A stretch of DNA of 64,000 bases from Siphonodentalium dalli (taxonomy: Eukaryota > Mollusca > Scaphopoda > Gadilida > Siphonodentaliidae), in the NCBI GenBank assembly GCA_032622095.1, contig CP136069.1:39284194-39348193 (forward strand), in the 5' to 3' direction. The position numbers and the translations under genes are program-made. The notes below the pieces were generated by a model that saw nothing but the letters and a program-made list of their open reading frames with translations, ran no database searches and was not told where the DNA came from. Numbering within the stretch: position 1 is the stretch's first letter; each line of letters opens with the position of its first letter. Shown here piece after piece: positions 1 through 10,349 of this stretch.

Positions 1-59
1 ATCAAATATATATACATAGCCATTACCTATATATACATTTTTCACAATCACTACATTAA

Positions 60-670
60 AGGGGTACTGTACACCAATTTCAATAAATTAGCGATCTAAT
101 ATGAATATTATATTATAAAATAACTAATTTGAGTCGACGATGTCTACTCAAAACGTTCCAGTTAACAGGCTATCGTAAAAGTAAAATTGAATTATTTAAT
201 ATAAATTCATTTATGGCTGGAGTCATAAAATGGCGAATTACGAGTTACCGTTCTTGAAATCGCATCTGCTGCGTGTCTTTTATTGACGACCGTTCGCGAA
301 CATTATTGAGTTGCAAACAAAACATGTTACCTACAAAAGGAAGGCCCGTTATAACCGATTCGGAAAAAAAAGAGAAAGAAACAAGAGTCATAAAGCGTCA
401 AGTACTTTTATAGGGAGTGAGATTGTTCGATGGAAGAGATTGAATGCATCAATCGAAGCTGTGAGCAATGAACTTCCGGTTCTTCCTGAGACCTGCGTCT
501 TCTCCGATGGCGCGTAGTTTGAAATCGTAATATTTTTCTATCCAAGATCAATATTTTCTTCGCTAAATTAGGTTTATACGAAACTCATATAACACGAACA
601 CAATCTAACTTGAAAGTTATTTCAATGGGAGTAAAAAAAAAAATTGCCTATCTCTGTGTACAGTACCCCT
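60..670. mobile_element. TTAA-flanked MITE (piggyBac-type), 611 bp
   Basis: Perfect 14-bp terminal inverted repeats AGGGGTACTGTACA / TGTACAGTACCCCT are flanked on both sides by TTAA (56-59 and 671-674). TTAA duplication is the hallmark of piggyBac-type insertion. There is no transposase ORF, so the element is non-autonomous. The 68-aa frame at 311-517 shows no recognisable domain. Its flanking host sequence recurs at 36796-36841 and 37235-37310. Confidence 0.75.
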
Positions 671-674
671 TTAA

Positions 675-1557
675 AGCTGTACTATATTTTATATATACCT
701 AATAATACGATGAAGATGGCGTTACCATTTCTGACTATGGTTTTCTTGTTAGGTGTACTTTGGAGCGCAATAAGCCGTATGGCTTTATCTTATACCGGTT
801 TGAATTCTTACTGTGTGTTAATCTTTCGCTATATCCCACATTCATATGTGTCTTATATTTCAAGAAACGGACTGTGCGCACCGTGACCTTTCTTCTCCTG
901 ACGCTCCTATCTTAGCGGTATCAACAAAAACTCCCGCCTCGAAATTGAGTGAAATTTACTATAGTTTCTAATGGTTTGCATGCAAGTATACGTTAATTGG
1001 TGTCTGTGAAATAAAAACAGTTTCATATCTACATCCTATCGAACATGATTAAACGTTCCTAATAGCAATAAATGTTAGATTCCATTTTTGGTGTAATTTT
1101 AGACGGCCTTCTCCGCTGAAACTGTGACATTATTTGTGTGCGCTGCAATTTAAGACTTTGCCCTTTGTTGAGAACATTGACATTTGACTGAGAAACTTCC
1201 ACAGTTCTGTTAATTTTAGAGAGATAGATTGCAAGTCTATCTATATGGTTGTAAATACCCCAGTGCCATACAAGTCAATTCAATAAACAGTGTGCCGCGA
1301 TATATTCATTACAACTACAACAGTTACTGTGTCAACTCCATGTGTACAAGGTCTGCATAAGTATGCGTTTATAGTTTGTACCTCTTCATTGATGCTACAT
1401 GCATGCTTGCCATTTGATGCAGCCGTTACCCGCAAGGTTATTCTGCAATGCGGTACTGTGCGTCCGCCACACCGATATAGCACATTTTTCACACCGTTAA
1501 ATTGCGTTCTATCGATATATTCCTCCCACATGCAGTAGCTGCCGATAAACTATAAAG
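675..1557. other. 5' flank of the MCT-like gene
   Basis: AT-rich sequence between the MITE and the first coding exon. 675-770 is homologous to 37239-37320, part of a dispersed repeat. A promoter or 5' UTR presumably lies here, but no motif is clear enough to place. Confidence 0.4.
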
Positions 1558-1606
1558 ATGACAGCGCACTCCGTCGATAAAGGATGGGCCTGGACTATTC
1601 TGGCAA
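1558..1606 (+). CDS. MCT-like (SLC16, MFS) transporter, coding exon 1
   Basis: This is the first coding exon of a monocarboxylate-transporter-like membrane protein. It encodes 16 codons plus one base (MTAHSVDKGWAWTILA). It contains the SLC16 signature at the start of TM1, here DKGWAW against the family pattern [D/E]G[G/S][W/F][G/A]W. The start is supported by an in-frame TAA at 1546-1548 and an A at -3. The donor is GCAA|GTGAGT at 1607, phase 1. Joined to exon 2 the codon becomes AGC (Ser), and the reading runs straight on into TM1. The family carries monocarboxylates or related substrates across membranes; the substrate here cannot be told from sequence. An upstream untranslated exon is possible. 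Confidence 0.75.
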
Positions 1607-1625
1607 GTGAGTACATGTATATCAA

Positions 1626-1892
1626 CCCTCTCTATTCCAAATACGCATTGATGAGTATAGTTCCCTTCAAAATTGTTCAGATAATAAGTTCAAAAACGAC
1701 CGTTGAACTTGTTATCTGAAAATTTCACACCAATGAATATTAATTCTTCTGCACCTGTATTAACTTTTTGTCTGACTGCCGACTGCTATCCTCTGTTATA
1801 ACGAACACCCCCCCCCCCCCCCAATAGATAATAGGAAATTCCAATGTATACCTTTATAACTGACTAGGAGAATCCATTTAGAATAGAAAGGG
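1626..1892. mobile_element. TTAA-type MITE, copy 1 (intron 1)
   Basis: Ends CCCTCTCTATTCC... and ...GAATAGAAAGGG, flanked by TCAA (1622-1625) and TTAA (1893-1896). It is homologous in inverted orientation to 8661-8962: both contain a TAATAAGTTC...GAACTT hairpin, an ATTGATGAGTATA block and an AATCCATTTAG block. A C-run (1808-1822) lies inside. No ORF of its own. Confidence 0.55.
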
Positions 1893-2343
1893 TTAACACT
1901 GCATGCATGCCAAGACAATAAGCTGTATTTGGCTATTGGAGTTTTTGGCACCGAAAGGGACAAAAAAAAATCAAATAATAAGTTCAACCTTTCAAATGTA
2001 TTAAACTCCATTGTTGTTGTCTTTGCATAATTGCTCAGAGTCTATATACAATGAAGATATAGAGGATCTCTAACGAGTTATGTTGGGATATATATAGATT
2101 TTATGAAACGAGTTTGATAAACTTGATTCACAACGAGTCGACGAGTCGATGCATTTTATTGGTCGCGCACCAGCACACACCTTGTGTTGTGGTTGTGTGT
2201 TTAATAGTTCAACCAGAAGCGAAATTGCATAAAGTAAGCACACAATATTGTATCGATGCGTAACATTTGCACATGATATGTACAAGTACTCAACCACTAC
2301 AAGTTACAACACTATACGACGAATCTTCTCCGTGTCGTTACAG

Positions 2344-2487
2344 GCGCGATGGTGATAAATGCCATCGCTGTTGGTCCTCTGAAGGCATTCGGCGTCTTGT
2401 TTGCTGAAATGCTGGACACCTTCGGGCAGTCAGCCACAAGAACATCTATAGTGGCAAGCATCCATTTCACGGCTATTCAGCTCACAG
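2344..2487 (+). CDS. MCT-like transporter, coding exon 2 (TM1-TM2)
   Basis: The exon is 144 nt long, with a CAG acceptor at 2341-2343 and donor CAG|GTAAAT at 2488. Both borders are phase 1, so skipping it would keep the frame. In frame it reads AMVINAIAVGPLKAFGVLF and then AEMLDTFGQSATRTSIVASI, ending HFTAIQLTG. This matches the SLC16 pattern for the end of TM1, the short loop with 'FGVLF.E....FG.S...TS', and the start of TM2. Exon 1 plus exon 2 form a continuous MCT N-terminus, which is the strongest reason to accept both short exons. Confidence 0.85.
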
Positions 2488-2746
2488 GTAAATATCAATA
2501 TTTAGCTTTTATTATATGATCATAATTTTCTTTCCCCAATTCCTATGTTAAAACGTAACGAAAAACTTGAGATATCTAACGATGTTCACCTCATTAATGA
2601 AACAACAGGTTAATAACAGCTCTGAGTGACGTCAGATACTTCAGGGGTTAACATAACTTATTATCAGACCTGAAAATAGATCATGTTTTCTCAGCGACGT
2701 TCAACGTCACAACGTCTTGTCCAATCAAAGCGCGTTTCATATAATA

Positions 2747-2895
2747 AAACAGTTATCGCATTGTTTCTTGGTTGACACGAGGAATTGTCAGCCCTTGGCA
2801 ATCAATATTCACCTCGGCCTACGGCCTTGGTGAATATTGACTTCCTCGGGTTGACAATTCCTCGTGTCAACCTCGAAACAATGCGATAACTGTTT
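2747..2895. mobile_element. Hairpin MITE with near-complete stem
   Basis: Long palindrome centred near 2821 (cggcctacggcc). Outer arms AAACAGTTATCGCATTGTTTC and its complement enclose CACGAGGAATTGTCA / TGACAATTCCTCGTG. Size and structure fit a foldback MITE. A CCAATCAAAGCGCG block just outside (2720-2733) may be part of it. No TSD identified. Confidence 0.6.
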
Positions 2896-4633
2896 AATGT
2901 CCAATAGCTTTCAAACGGGACTTGATAGGAACACTGGTCATATGTCATCGTGGCTCTAACTTTAATTCAGTTTTCTCTTCCAAGTTTATACGCGGTAATT
3001 AAACCCGAAAGTTGTTTACCGAATCTCTAATGTCAAAATTCAACGTACATGTACGTACGTCTGTGCAACTGAACTGAATGTTTTGCGTTTGTGTTTCAAT
3101 GCAACTAGATCTATCACCAGATAATATTAGTTGAAAGCTTGTAAATTAAAGATTTAATAGGTCTTAAAGGTGTTACTGCAATCACCACTATATATATTGG
3201 TTTATTTAAGGCATGAAATTATAACAATATTTAAGAATTAATTCACATACAGCAGATGGTTCCAATGATTAAGCAACTGTGAACGGTATATTATAGAAAC
3301 ACACCGATTTAATGATTAATAATATATCAAACCGAGCGAATAATAATACATAAAGTTTGAAAACAAATATCACATCATCGATCGACGGATTACATCTTAC
3401 ATGCACCCCGCCCATTTTGACACAAGCAATACACATATATGTTGACATCTTAATGTGTGTCCCCAATTTATTGTAAGTCATACAAGTGTTCTTTGTATAC
3501 CTTTATATTATATGTATTGCAGGCAGGAAGCCTAACTCTTTTTGTTAATTGTCAATTGTTTGTTGGAAAGGGGCGTCAATAAATTAGCAATAACTTGTGC
3601 CCCAATCCAATTAGCTATTTTTGCTAATAAAATATGTATAAACTAACTGTGAACGATATATTACATCGGAATTATAAATGGCGATACGAATTTTGTTACC
3701 AGATTTATACAGTCTGTCTCGAAATCCATACACACCCTTCTGTGTCAACACTAGATGATATTTCATAACCCATCAACTTCCTATGCATTATTATAACATA
3801 ATGTAAGTTTACTAAAACAGCGTTTTGTAGAATTCACCCACAGATGTGTGTAATGTATTGGAGATATAAACACTTGAAATAAGTACATTTGACGTGACAG
3901 GAATAATTGAAGAATTTTCTAATGAGGATATTAGAACGAGTAATCATATAGACCTATATTAACGCATGTATCACTGTCTTCTGAAAGGTCGTCATTGAGA
4001 ATATGACCAAGGTATATTTGCAAGAGGGAATGAATTTAAGTTCATTTCCCATGAGATAGAGTTTTGGAAAAATCCGAATAGGCATCGAAGTCTTTGTTAA
4101 TACTATGTAGCATATTATGCAATTCACTTTTCAGGAGCCAGTGTTCCTGCAGCAATAAAACATCAAAGTTATCACACAGTAAATTGTTTATTCACAAATT
4201 CAAGAGACTGCTTTACTGATCTGCAATTATACGAGGTTATTTAAGATTCTCCATATAATTATATGCTTTTTCCACTCGTCGAACATGACAAACCCGCGGT
4301 GTCCGCCAGCAAACCTCCCCTCGAAGACGGTCTGATTAGAGTGTTCTCTGACGACAGATATGCGTCCAAGATCATCTTCATCATTTCGCGATCTCCAACT
4401 GCAATCTTAAATGAAGAATATGTGTCATATTTTGCTTCTAATTTAACACATTTCTGAACGCACATACTAAATGTGTCATTCACAAAACTCGCTATAACAC
4501 TTTCCGATGTTTCTGGTGCCAGTCGCGTAAGTGGGTGTTTGGTTTATATACATGCACAGATCAAAGCAACATGCATTTGGGCCAATCTCTCGATTGTCAA
4601 CCATTACTTTACTAACTTCTCGTTGACGAGTAG

Positions 4634-6690
4634 TTATCGCGGGATACATGTATGTCTAGATAGTATAAGTTCTCGCGGGATACATGTATGTCTAGATGGT
4701 ATAAGTTCGCGCGGGATACATGTATGTCTAGATAGTATAAGTTCTCGCGGGATACATGTATGTCTAGATAGTATAAGTTCTCGCGGGATACATGTATGTC
4801 TAGATAGTATAAGTTCTCGTGGGATACATGTATGTCTAGATAGTATAAGTTCTCGCGGGATACATGTATGTCTAGATAGTATAAGTTCTCGTGGGATACA
4901 TGTATGTCTAGATAGTATAAGTTCGCACGGGATACATGTATGTCTAGATAGTATAAGTTCTCGTGGGATACATGTATGTCTAGATAGTATAAGTTCTCGC
5001 GGGATACATGTATGTCTAGATAGTATAAGTTCTCGCGGGATACATGTATGTCTATATAGTATAAGTTCTCGCGGGATACATGTATGTCTAGATAGTATAA
5101 GTTCTCGCGGGATGCATGTATGTCTAGATAGTATAAGTTCGCGCGGGATGCATGTATGTCTAGATAGTATAAGTTCTCGCGGGATACATGTATGTCTAGA
5201 TAGTATAAGTTCTCGCGGGATACATGTATGTCTATATAGTATAAGTTCTCGCGGGATACATGTATGTCTAGATAGTATAAGTTCTCGCGGGATGCATGTA
5301 TGTCTAGATAGTATAAGTTCGCGCGGGATGCATGTATGTCTATATAGTATAAGTTCTCGCGGGATACATGTATGTCTAGATAGTATAAGTTCTCGCGGGA
5401 TGCATGTATGTCTAGATAGTATAAGTTCGCGCGGGATGCATGTATGTCTAGATAGTATAAGTTCTCGCGGGATACATGTATGTCTAGATGGTATAAGTTC
5501 TCGCGGGATACATGTATGTCTAGATAGTATAAGTTCTCGCGGGATACATGTATGTCTATATAGTATAAGTTCGCGCGGGATGCATGTATGTCTAGATAGT
5601 ATAAGTTCTCGCGGGATACATGTATGTCTAGATAGTATAAGTTCTCGCGGGATACATGTATGTCTAGATAGTATAAGTTCTCGCGGGATACATGTATGTC
5701 TAGATAGTATAAGTTCTCGCGGGATACATGTATGTCTAGATAGTATAAGTTCTCGCGGGATACATGTATGTCTAGATAGTATAAGTTCTCGCGGGATACA
5801 TGTATGTCTAGATAGTATAAGTTCTCGCGGGATACATGTATGTCTAGATAGTATAAGTTCTCGCGGGATACATGTATGTCTAGATAGTATAAGTTCTCGC
5901 GGGATACATGTATGTCTAGATAGTATAAGTTCTCGCGGGATACATGTATGTCTAGATAGTATAAGTTCTCGCGGGATACATGTATGTCTAGATAGTATAA
6001 GTTCTCGCGGGATACATGTATGTCTAGATAGTATAAGTTCTCGTGGGATACATGTATGTCTAGATAGTATAAGTTCTCGCGGGATACATGTATGTCTAGA
6101 TAGTATAAGTTCTCGTGGGATACATGTATGTCTAGATAGTATAAGTTCTCGCGGGATACATGTATGTCTAGATAGTATAAGTTCTCGCGGGATACATGTA
6201 TGTCTAGATAGTATAAGTTCTCGTGGGATACATGTATGTCTAGATAGTATAAGTTCTCGCGGGATACATGTATGTCTAGATAGTATAAGTTCTCGCGGGA
6301 TACATGTATGTCTAGATAGTATAAGTTCTCGCGGGATACATGTATGTCTAGATAGTATAAGTTCTCGCGGGATACATGTATGTCTAGATAGTATAAGTTC
6401 TCGCGGGATACATGTATGTCTAGATAGTATAAGTTCTCGCGGGATACATGTATGTCTAGATAGTATAAGTTCTCGCGGGATACATGTATGTCTAGATAGT
6501 ATAAGTTCTCGCGGGATACATGTATGTCTAGATAGTATAAGTTCTCGCGGGATACATGTATGTCTAGATAGTATAAGTTCTCGCGGGATACATGTATGTC
6601 TAGATAGTATAAGTTCTCGCGGGATACATGTATGTCTAGATAGTATAAGTTCGCGCGGGATACATGTATGTCTAGATGGTATAAGTTCGA
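4634..6690. repeat. 36-bp minisatellite, ~57 copies
   Basis: Head-to-tail 36-bp units with core GCGGGATACATGTATGTC TAGATAGTATAAGTTCTC, mostly >95% alike. The unit holds the palindromes ATACATGTAT and TCTAGA. Because 36 is divisible by three and the unit lacks stops in one frame per strand, reading frames of 754 (+) and 695 (-) codons result. I judge them spurious: low-complexity 12-aa repeats lying inside an intron. Between about 5040 and 5450 variant units form a 5-unit (180-bp) higher-order repeat. Confidence 0.95.
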
Positions 6691-7725
6691 GAAACGACCA
6701 TTTTCTTAACATTTCCACCATTGAAACTTTAAAGTGATGTGAAACACTTCGGTTGGGTCAGCGAATAGAAATGGAGAATAATCTTGCTCAAAGTAGTTAT
6801 TTTTACGAATATTAGTCCATATTGACAACACACACCGTCATTCTGATATATAAATTAAATACAATGATGCTGGATGGCGAAACCGTTTGCGTTAGTTTAT
6901 CACCGATTATTGCGTCCCGAATTGGGATGTAACTATTTACAATTGAGCGTTGTTCAGACGCTGTTTTCTATGGTGTGGTATGGTCGATTTCTTTGAAATT
7001 TTCGGTGATGTTAGTAGAATGCTATATTCCCCAGGTTGGCATAGAGCCCGAGAACTAACTTATAAGTTTATCACACTCGAACAAGTCCATAATATGTCTT
7101 TAAGTACGAAATTACACAACTTTTGTTCGATGTTTTGTGTGCTTAATAAGGGCAACATGTTGCTCTGTTCGCTTAGTGTATATCTTAATATAGGGGAAGT
7201 CCGTCAAATGTGGGTAAAATATCGACGGTAGCATCGGTCTTACCGTCACCAAGGGAGGTAAACCAGGCATGGGGTTTGGTTGCGTATATGTGACCAGCCA
7301 TATCAAAACCAGTCGTAAGTCGGGATTTCTAATACTGAGTAATACATAAAATATAAAAAAAAAAAAAAAAAAAAGTATTATCTTTGGTTTTGACACATTT
7401 GTATATAGTTCTACTCGACAAAGTAGCATAAAGTGAAGTTTGTGTCTATTAATGTGCTTTTGTAATTTGGACATATAGTGGTGTATATTTAATAAGAATT
7501 TAGCTAATTTGACTGTAAATGTGATTATCTGGAATCGGTTCATGCTGACATTCAAAATCCTATAACTTTGGACTGCAACAACATCTTAAACGTGCAACCT
7601 ATGTAATGCTCTTATCACACGCTATATGATGCAACAAACAACTCAAATAAAATATTTTTCGGCTTACGACTGGTTTTGATATCACGGGTCACATATTGGT
7701 TGGTGTTGGTTCTTTCTCTTTCTAG

Positions 7726-7866
7726 GGCTACCTGCTGTGTACATGTGTACGAGATTCTCCTTTCGGTCGGTTTTTATGGTTGGTGGTGTCTTGTATGCAC
7801 TTGGTTACCTAGCAACCGGCCTTGTTCCAGAATTCCAGATGATGTATGTGTGTTCTGCGGTAGCAG
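7726..7866 (+). CDS. MCT-like transporter, coding exon 3 (TM2/3-TM4)
   Basis: The exon is 141 nt, has phase-1 borders, and is preceded by a pyrimidine tract (tttctctttctag). The donor is GCAG|GTGATT at 7867. Only the frame demanded by exon 2 is open and membrane-like: GLPAVYMCTRFSFRSVFMVGG, then VLYALGYLATGLVPEFQ, then MMYVCSAVA. This matches TM3-TM4 of SLC16 proteins: 'R' before TM3, GG in TM3, and the loop into TM4. The other open frame over this stretch (7676-7870) is not used. Intron 2, upstream, is 5.2 kb and carries a 2-kb minisatellite. Confidence 0.85.
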
Positions 7867-7888
7867 GTGATTAATAGGTTTCATTGTT

Positions 7889-7915
7889 AAGATAAGATAA
7901 GATAAATTTTATTTA
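7889..7915. repeat. GATAA-repeat tail, possible LINE/SINE 3' end
   Basis: AAGATAAGATAAGATAAATT resembles the short-repeat tails of L2/CR1-like elements. The following ~350 bp may be a truncated copy in inverse orientation, but I see no coding remnant. Confidence 0.25.
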
Positions 7916-8660
7916 AGTCGGAGGTATTTAAACTTATTACAAACACAAGCTCTGAACTTCTGAAGAGCTTTTGACCGACTGTTCGTTATGTTTCTGTCCG
8001 ACTTGGATTTTCTAACTGCAGCCCCTGATCCAGACAAACATTTCTAAGTCCTGGAAATTCTATTTGCAGAACCCTTGTTTTGGAAGCTTTCAAACTGTTG
8101 AACATTTACAACGGACACCCTTATATATGGCTGGACATTTTCCATAATGATGGCCACGTCAGTATAAATATTGAGCCAAAGTAGGAAAATCTAAAACAAC
8201 AACTTTCACACTAAAAAGCGGTTGGAAATTAAGTTGTCAGAATATTTTCAAACTATTTTGGTTTCAAATTTCAAATTTATGCTTGTCCGTCAGGTTTAGA
8301 TTGTATTAAGTTGATAAATGTGGATGTTAATGGGTCAGACTAGGCACATAGCCAGTCACCTTGAATGATCTAACCCTGTATATACAAATCTATCACGTGA
8401 ATCAGCTGATCGTCGGTAACTAATAGCGACTCAAGTTTGAAATTTACCGTTTTACAATCTAAACCTACCCAATGGGTGTATATGTAATAATTGTAATTGC
8501 AGAAGGGATAACTCTTTTAGAAGTCGTTTAACTGGTTAAAAAATTGAAGAGTCAATCGTCACATATATAATCTAATATATTATACATAACTCTGAGCTAT
8601 ATCTCCCCATCAGAGTGAATCATTTATATATTTGGAAGTCTTCTGAAAGTGACAGTTTAA

Positions 8661-8882
8661 CCCTTTATATACTAAATGGATTTTCCCATTCTCAGTGTTA
8701 TAAAAATATACATTGGAATTTGTATATTATTAATCTGTTGGGGGAGACAGGAAAAATAAGCAGACGACAGATACAAAAATTATAGAACGAAGGAGTCCTA
8801 TCTATTTGGGGCAAATGTTCATATAATAAGTTCACAATTGTTTGTTGAACTTAGTATCTGACATTTTCCCGAGGATCGATAG

Positions 8883-8934
<52 letters not shown>

Positions 8935-8962
8935 TCATCAATGAGAATTGAGTATAGAAAGG
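8661..8962. mobile_element. TTAA-type MITE, copy 2 (intron 3)
   Basis: Flanked by TTAA at 8657-8660 and 8963-8966. Termini CCCTTTATATACT and (reverse complement) CCTTTCTATACTC are imperfect inverted repeats. It is related to the copy at 1626-1892 in opposite orientation. A (TA)n microsatellite (about 8883-8932) has expanded inside it. Confidence 0.6.
8883..8932. repeat. (TA)n microsatellite
   Basis: About 25 TA dinucleotides inside the MITE at 8661-8962. Confidence 0.95.
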
Positions 8963-9049
8963 TTAACGTCTACAAGATATACAATCGGAATATTTAAGCG
9001 GAATCTCTCTTGTGTCTAACTAATCAACCAAAAAAAATCCTATTTTCAG

Positions 9050-10126
9050 GAATAGGCGCCGGACTAATTATGTCACCATTAATTGTCCTGGTTAGCCTTT
9101 ATTTCGACAAGTACAGAGCCAAGGCGATGGGTGTAATGCTAGGCACAAGTAGCGTCGCCACAATTCTCATCCCATTCTTCTACGAGTTTTTATTCCACGA
9201 GTACGCATTCAGAGGTGGTGTTATCATTATGGCTGGCGTCCTGCTCCAAATATGTGTGTTTGCGTCTTTGTTCCGCCAGCCTGTTGACAAATCCTACGAA
9301 TATCAACACAGTAATCGAGAACAGCAAGACATTCTTATCACCAAGGCAACCGATTCAGAGCAAAGTGGTGCACATGACGTTGTCACATTTGAAAGGACAA
9401 ATGAAATCGGAACCTCACGCCCCCAAAAGCGGGAACAAGACATGGATGCATATTGCGATAATTCGAAGGATCCTAAGGAGTCTGAACCTCTAACAACGAT
9501 TGGGATTCACCAATCACTTCATTGTGTTTCGGAGAACAGGGGCGGTGATATTCGAATGATAGACAACACTAGTACAGAGAAAAGAGGCGGTGATATTCAA
9601 ATGATAGACAACACCAGGAAGAATCATGAGAAATCTACTCGGATCCACCGCGGTATTCATTTTGACATCCGTGTGGCGATGAATCCTTTATTCGTGTTCT
9701 GTTCGTTGTCTTTCTTCCTCGCTCTGTGTGGATACTTAGTGGGAATAACTGTCCTTCCAGTTTACGCCGAAATTCAAACTGGGCACAAAAACAGTCGCGC
9801 GGTGGTTGTCATGGCGTTCGGTGTGGGAGAGCTCATCGGGAAAATATTCATGGGCATTATGGCGGATCTGAAGTACCTCGCATGTCGAACTTTCTGGAGT
9901 TTTGTGTCCCTGACCGCATCTGTAAGTCTGCTCTGTCAGCTCTTTGTTAATGACGTCATTCCCATGGCAGCTTTGACTGGGTTGTTTGGTCTCACTGTTG
10001 GCGCTATTTTAGTGTTGCAGCCGTTGTTGTTGATAGAACAATTAGGGTCAGAGAAGGTGACTCCAGCGGTGGCGATCAGTAACCTCGTAAGTGCCATAGC
10101 CAGCATCATAGCATCTCCAGTCGCAG
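9050..10126 (+). CDS. MCT-like transporter, coding exon 4 (TM4/5 to about TM10)
   Basis: This 1077-nt exon has phase-1 borders, a TTTTCAG acceptor and donor GCAG|GTAAGA at 10127. It begins GIGAGLIMSPLIVLVSLYF and continues with DKYRAKAMGVMLGTSS, the conserved SLC16 TM5 region. A charged cytoplasmic loop of ~130 residues follows (TM6-TM7), as is usual for the family. Inside it a 45-bp tandem duplication gives RGGDIRMIDNT and RGGDIQMIDNT (9541 and 9586). After the loop come TM7 (FCSLSFFLALCGYLVGITVL), TM8 with GELIGKIFMGIMADLK, and helices to IISPVAG-type sequence. Without splicing the frame would run on to a stop at 10303-10305, inside a hairpin MITE. The next phase-1 exon (family pattern YDxTGxY) was not found. 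Confidence 0.9.
9541..9616 (+). repeat. 45-bp in-frame tandem duplication within exon 4
   Basis: Two copies of a segment beginning GGCGGTGATATTC (9541 and 9586) encode RGGDIRMIDNT and RGGDIQMIDNT in the cytoplasmic loop. The frame is kept. Confidence 0.85.
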
Positions 10127-10172
10127 GTAAGATCTGGACTCACGCAACTCCAATAAGCATTGTCACTGAATC

Positions 10173-10349
10173 GCGGTCATATTGGATCCACCCAGCCCCC
10201 TTCCTTGGTTATAGTGCTACAGGTCAAAGTTCTGGAGTATATGGAAGTCATGAGTATTCAAAAGCTCCATGTATGGAAATGCTACTCCAAAACTTTGACC
10301 TGTAGCACTAAAACAACGGAACGGGGCTGGATGGATCCAATATGGCCGC
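10173..10349. mobile_element. Hairpin MITE just after the exon 4 donor
   Basis: Outer arms GCGGTCATATTGGATCCACC / GGATGGATCCAATATGGCCGC and inner arms AGTGCTACAGGTCAAAGTT / AACTTTGACCTGTAGCACT. The element starts 47 bp after the predicted donor. The exon 4 frame reads through it to a stop at 10303-10305 if the intron is retained. Confidence 0.65.

Larger units (their letters stand above)
2488..7725 (+). other. Intron 2 of the MCT-like gene
   Basis: Predicted 5.2-kb intron with GT...AG borders. It holds a perfect-stem hairpin MITE (2747-2895), the 36-bp minisatellite (4634-6690) and a poly-A run near 7352-7371. The remainder (2900-4630, 6700-7725) is AT-rich with no coding potential that I can support. 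Confidence 0.7.
7867..9049 (+). other. Intron 3 of the MCT-like gene
   Basis: Predicted intron between exons 3 and 4. It contains a GATAA-repeat tail (7889-7915), a TTAA-flanked MITE (8661-8962) and a (TA)n tract. No gene seen. Confidence 0.7.

Noticed and set aside
311-517. 68-aa Lys/Arg-rich frame in the first MITE
   Set aside because: Short, no homology that I can recognise, inside a non-autonomous element.
4634-6690. CRISPR array (36-bp repeats)
   Set aside because: Units are contiguous with no spacers, and the setting is eukaryotic.
4473-6737. 754-codon plus and 695-codon minus open frames
   Set aside because: Translation of a 36-bp minisatellite; open on both strands, no domain, inside a predicted intron.
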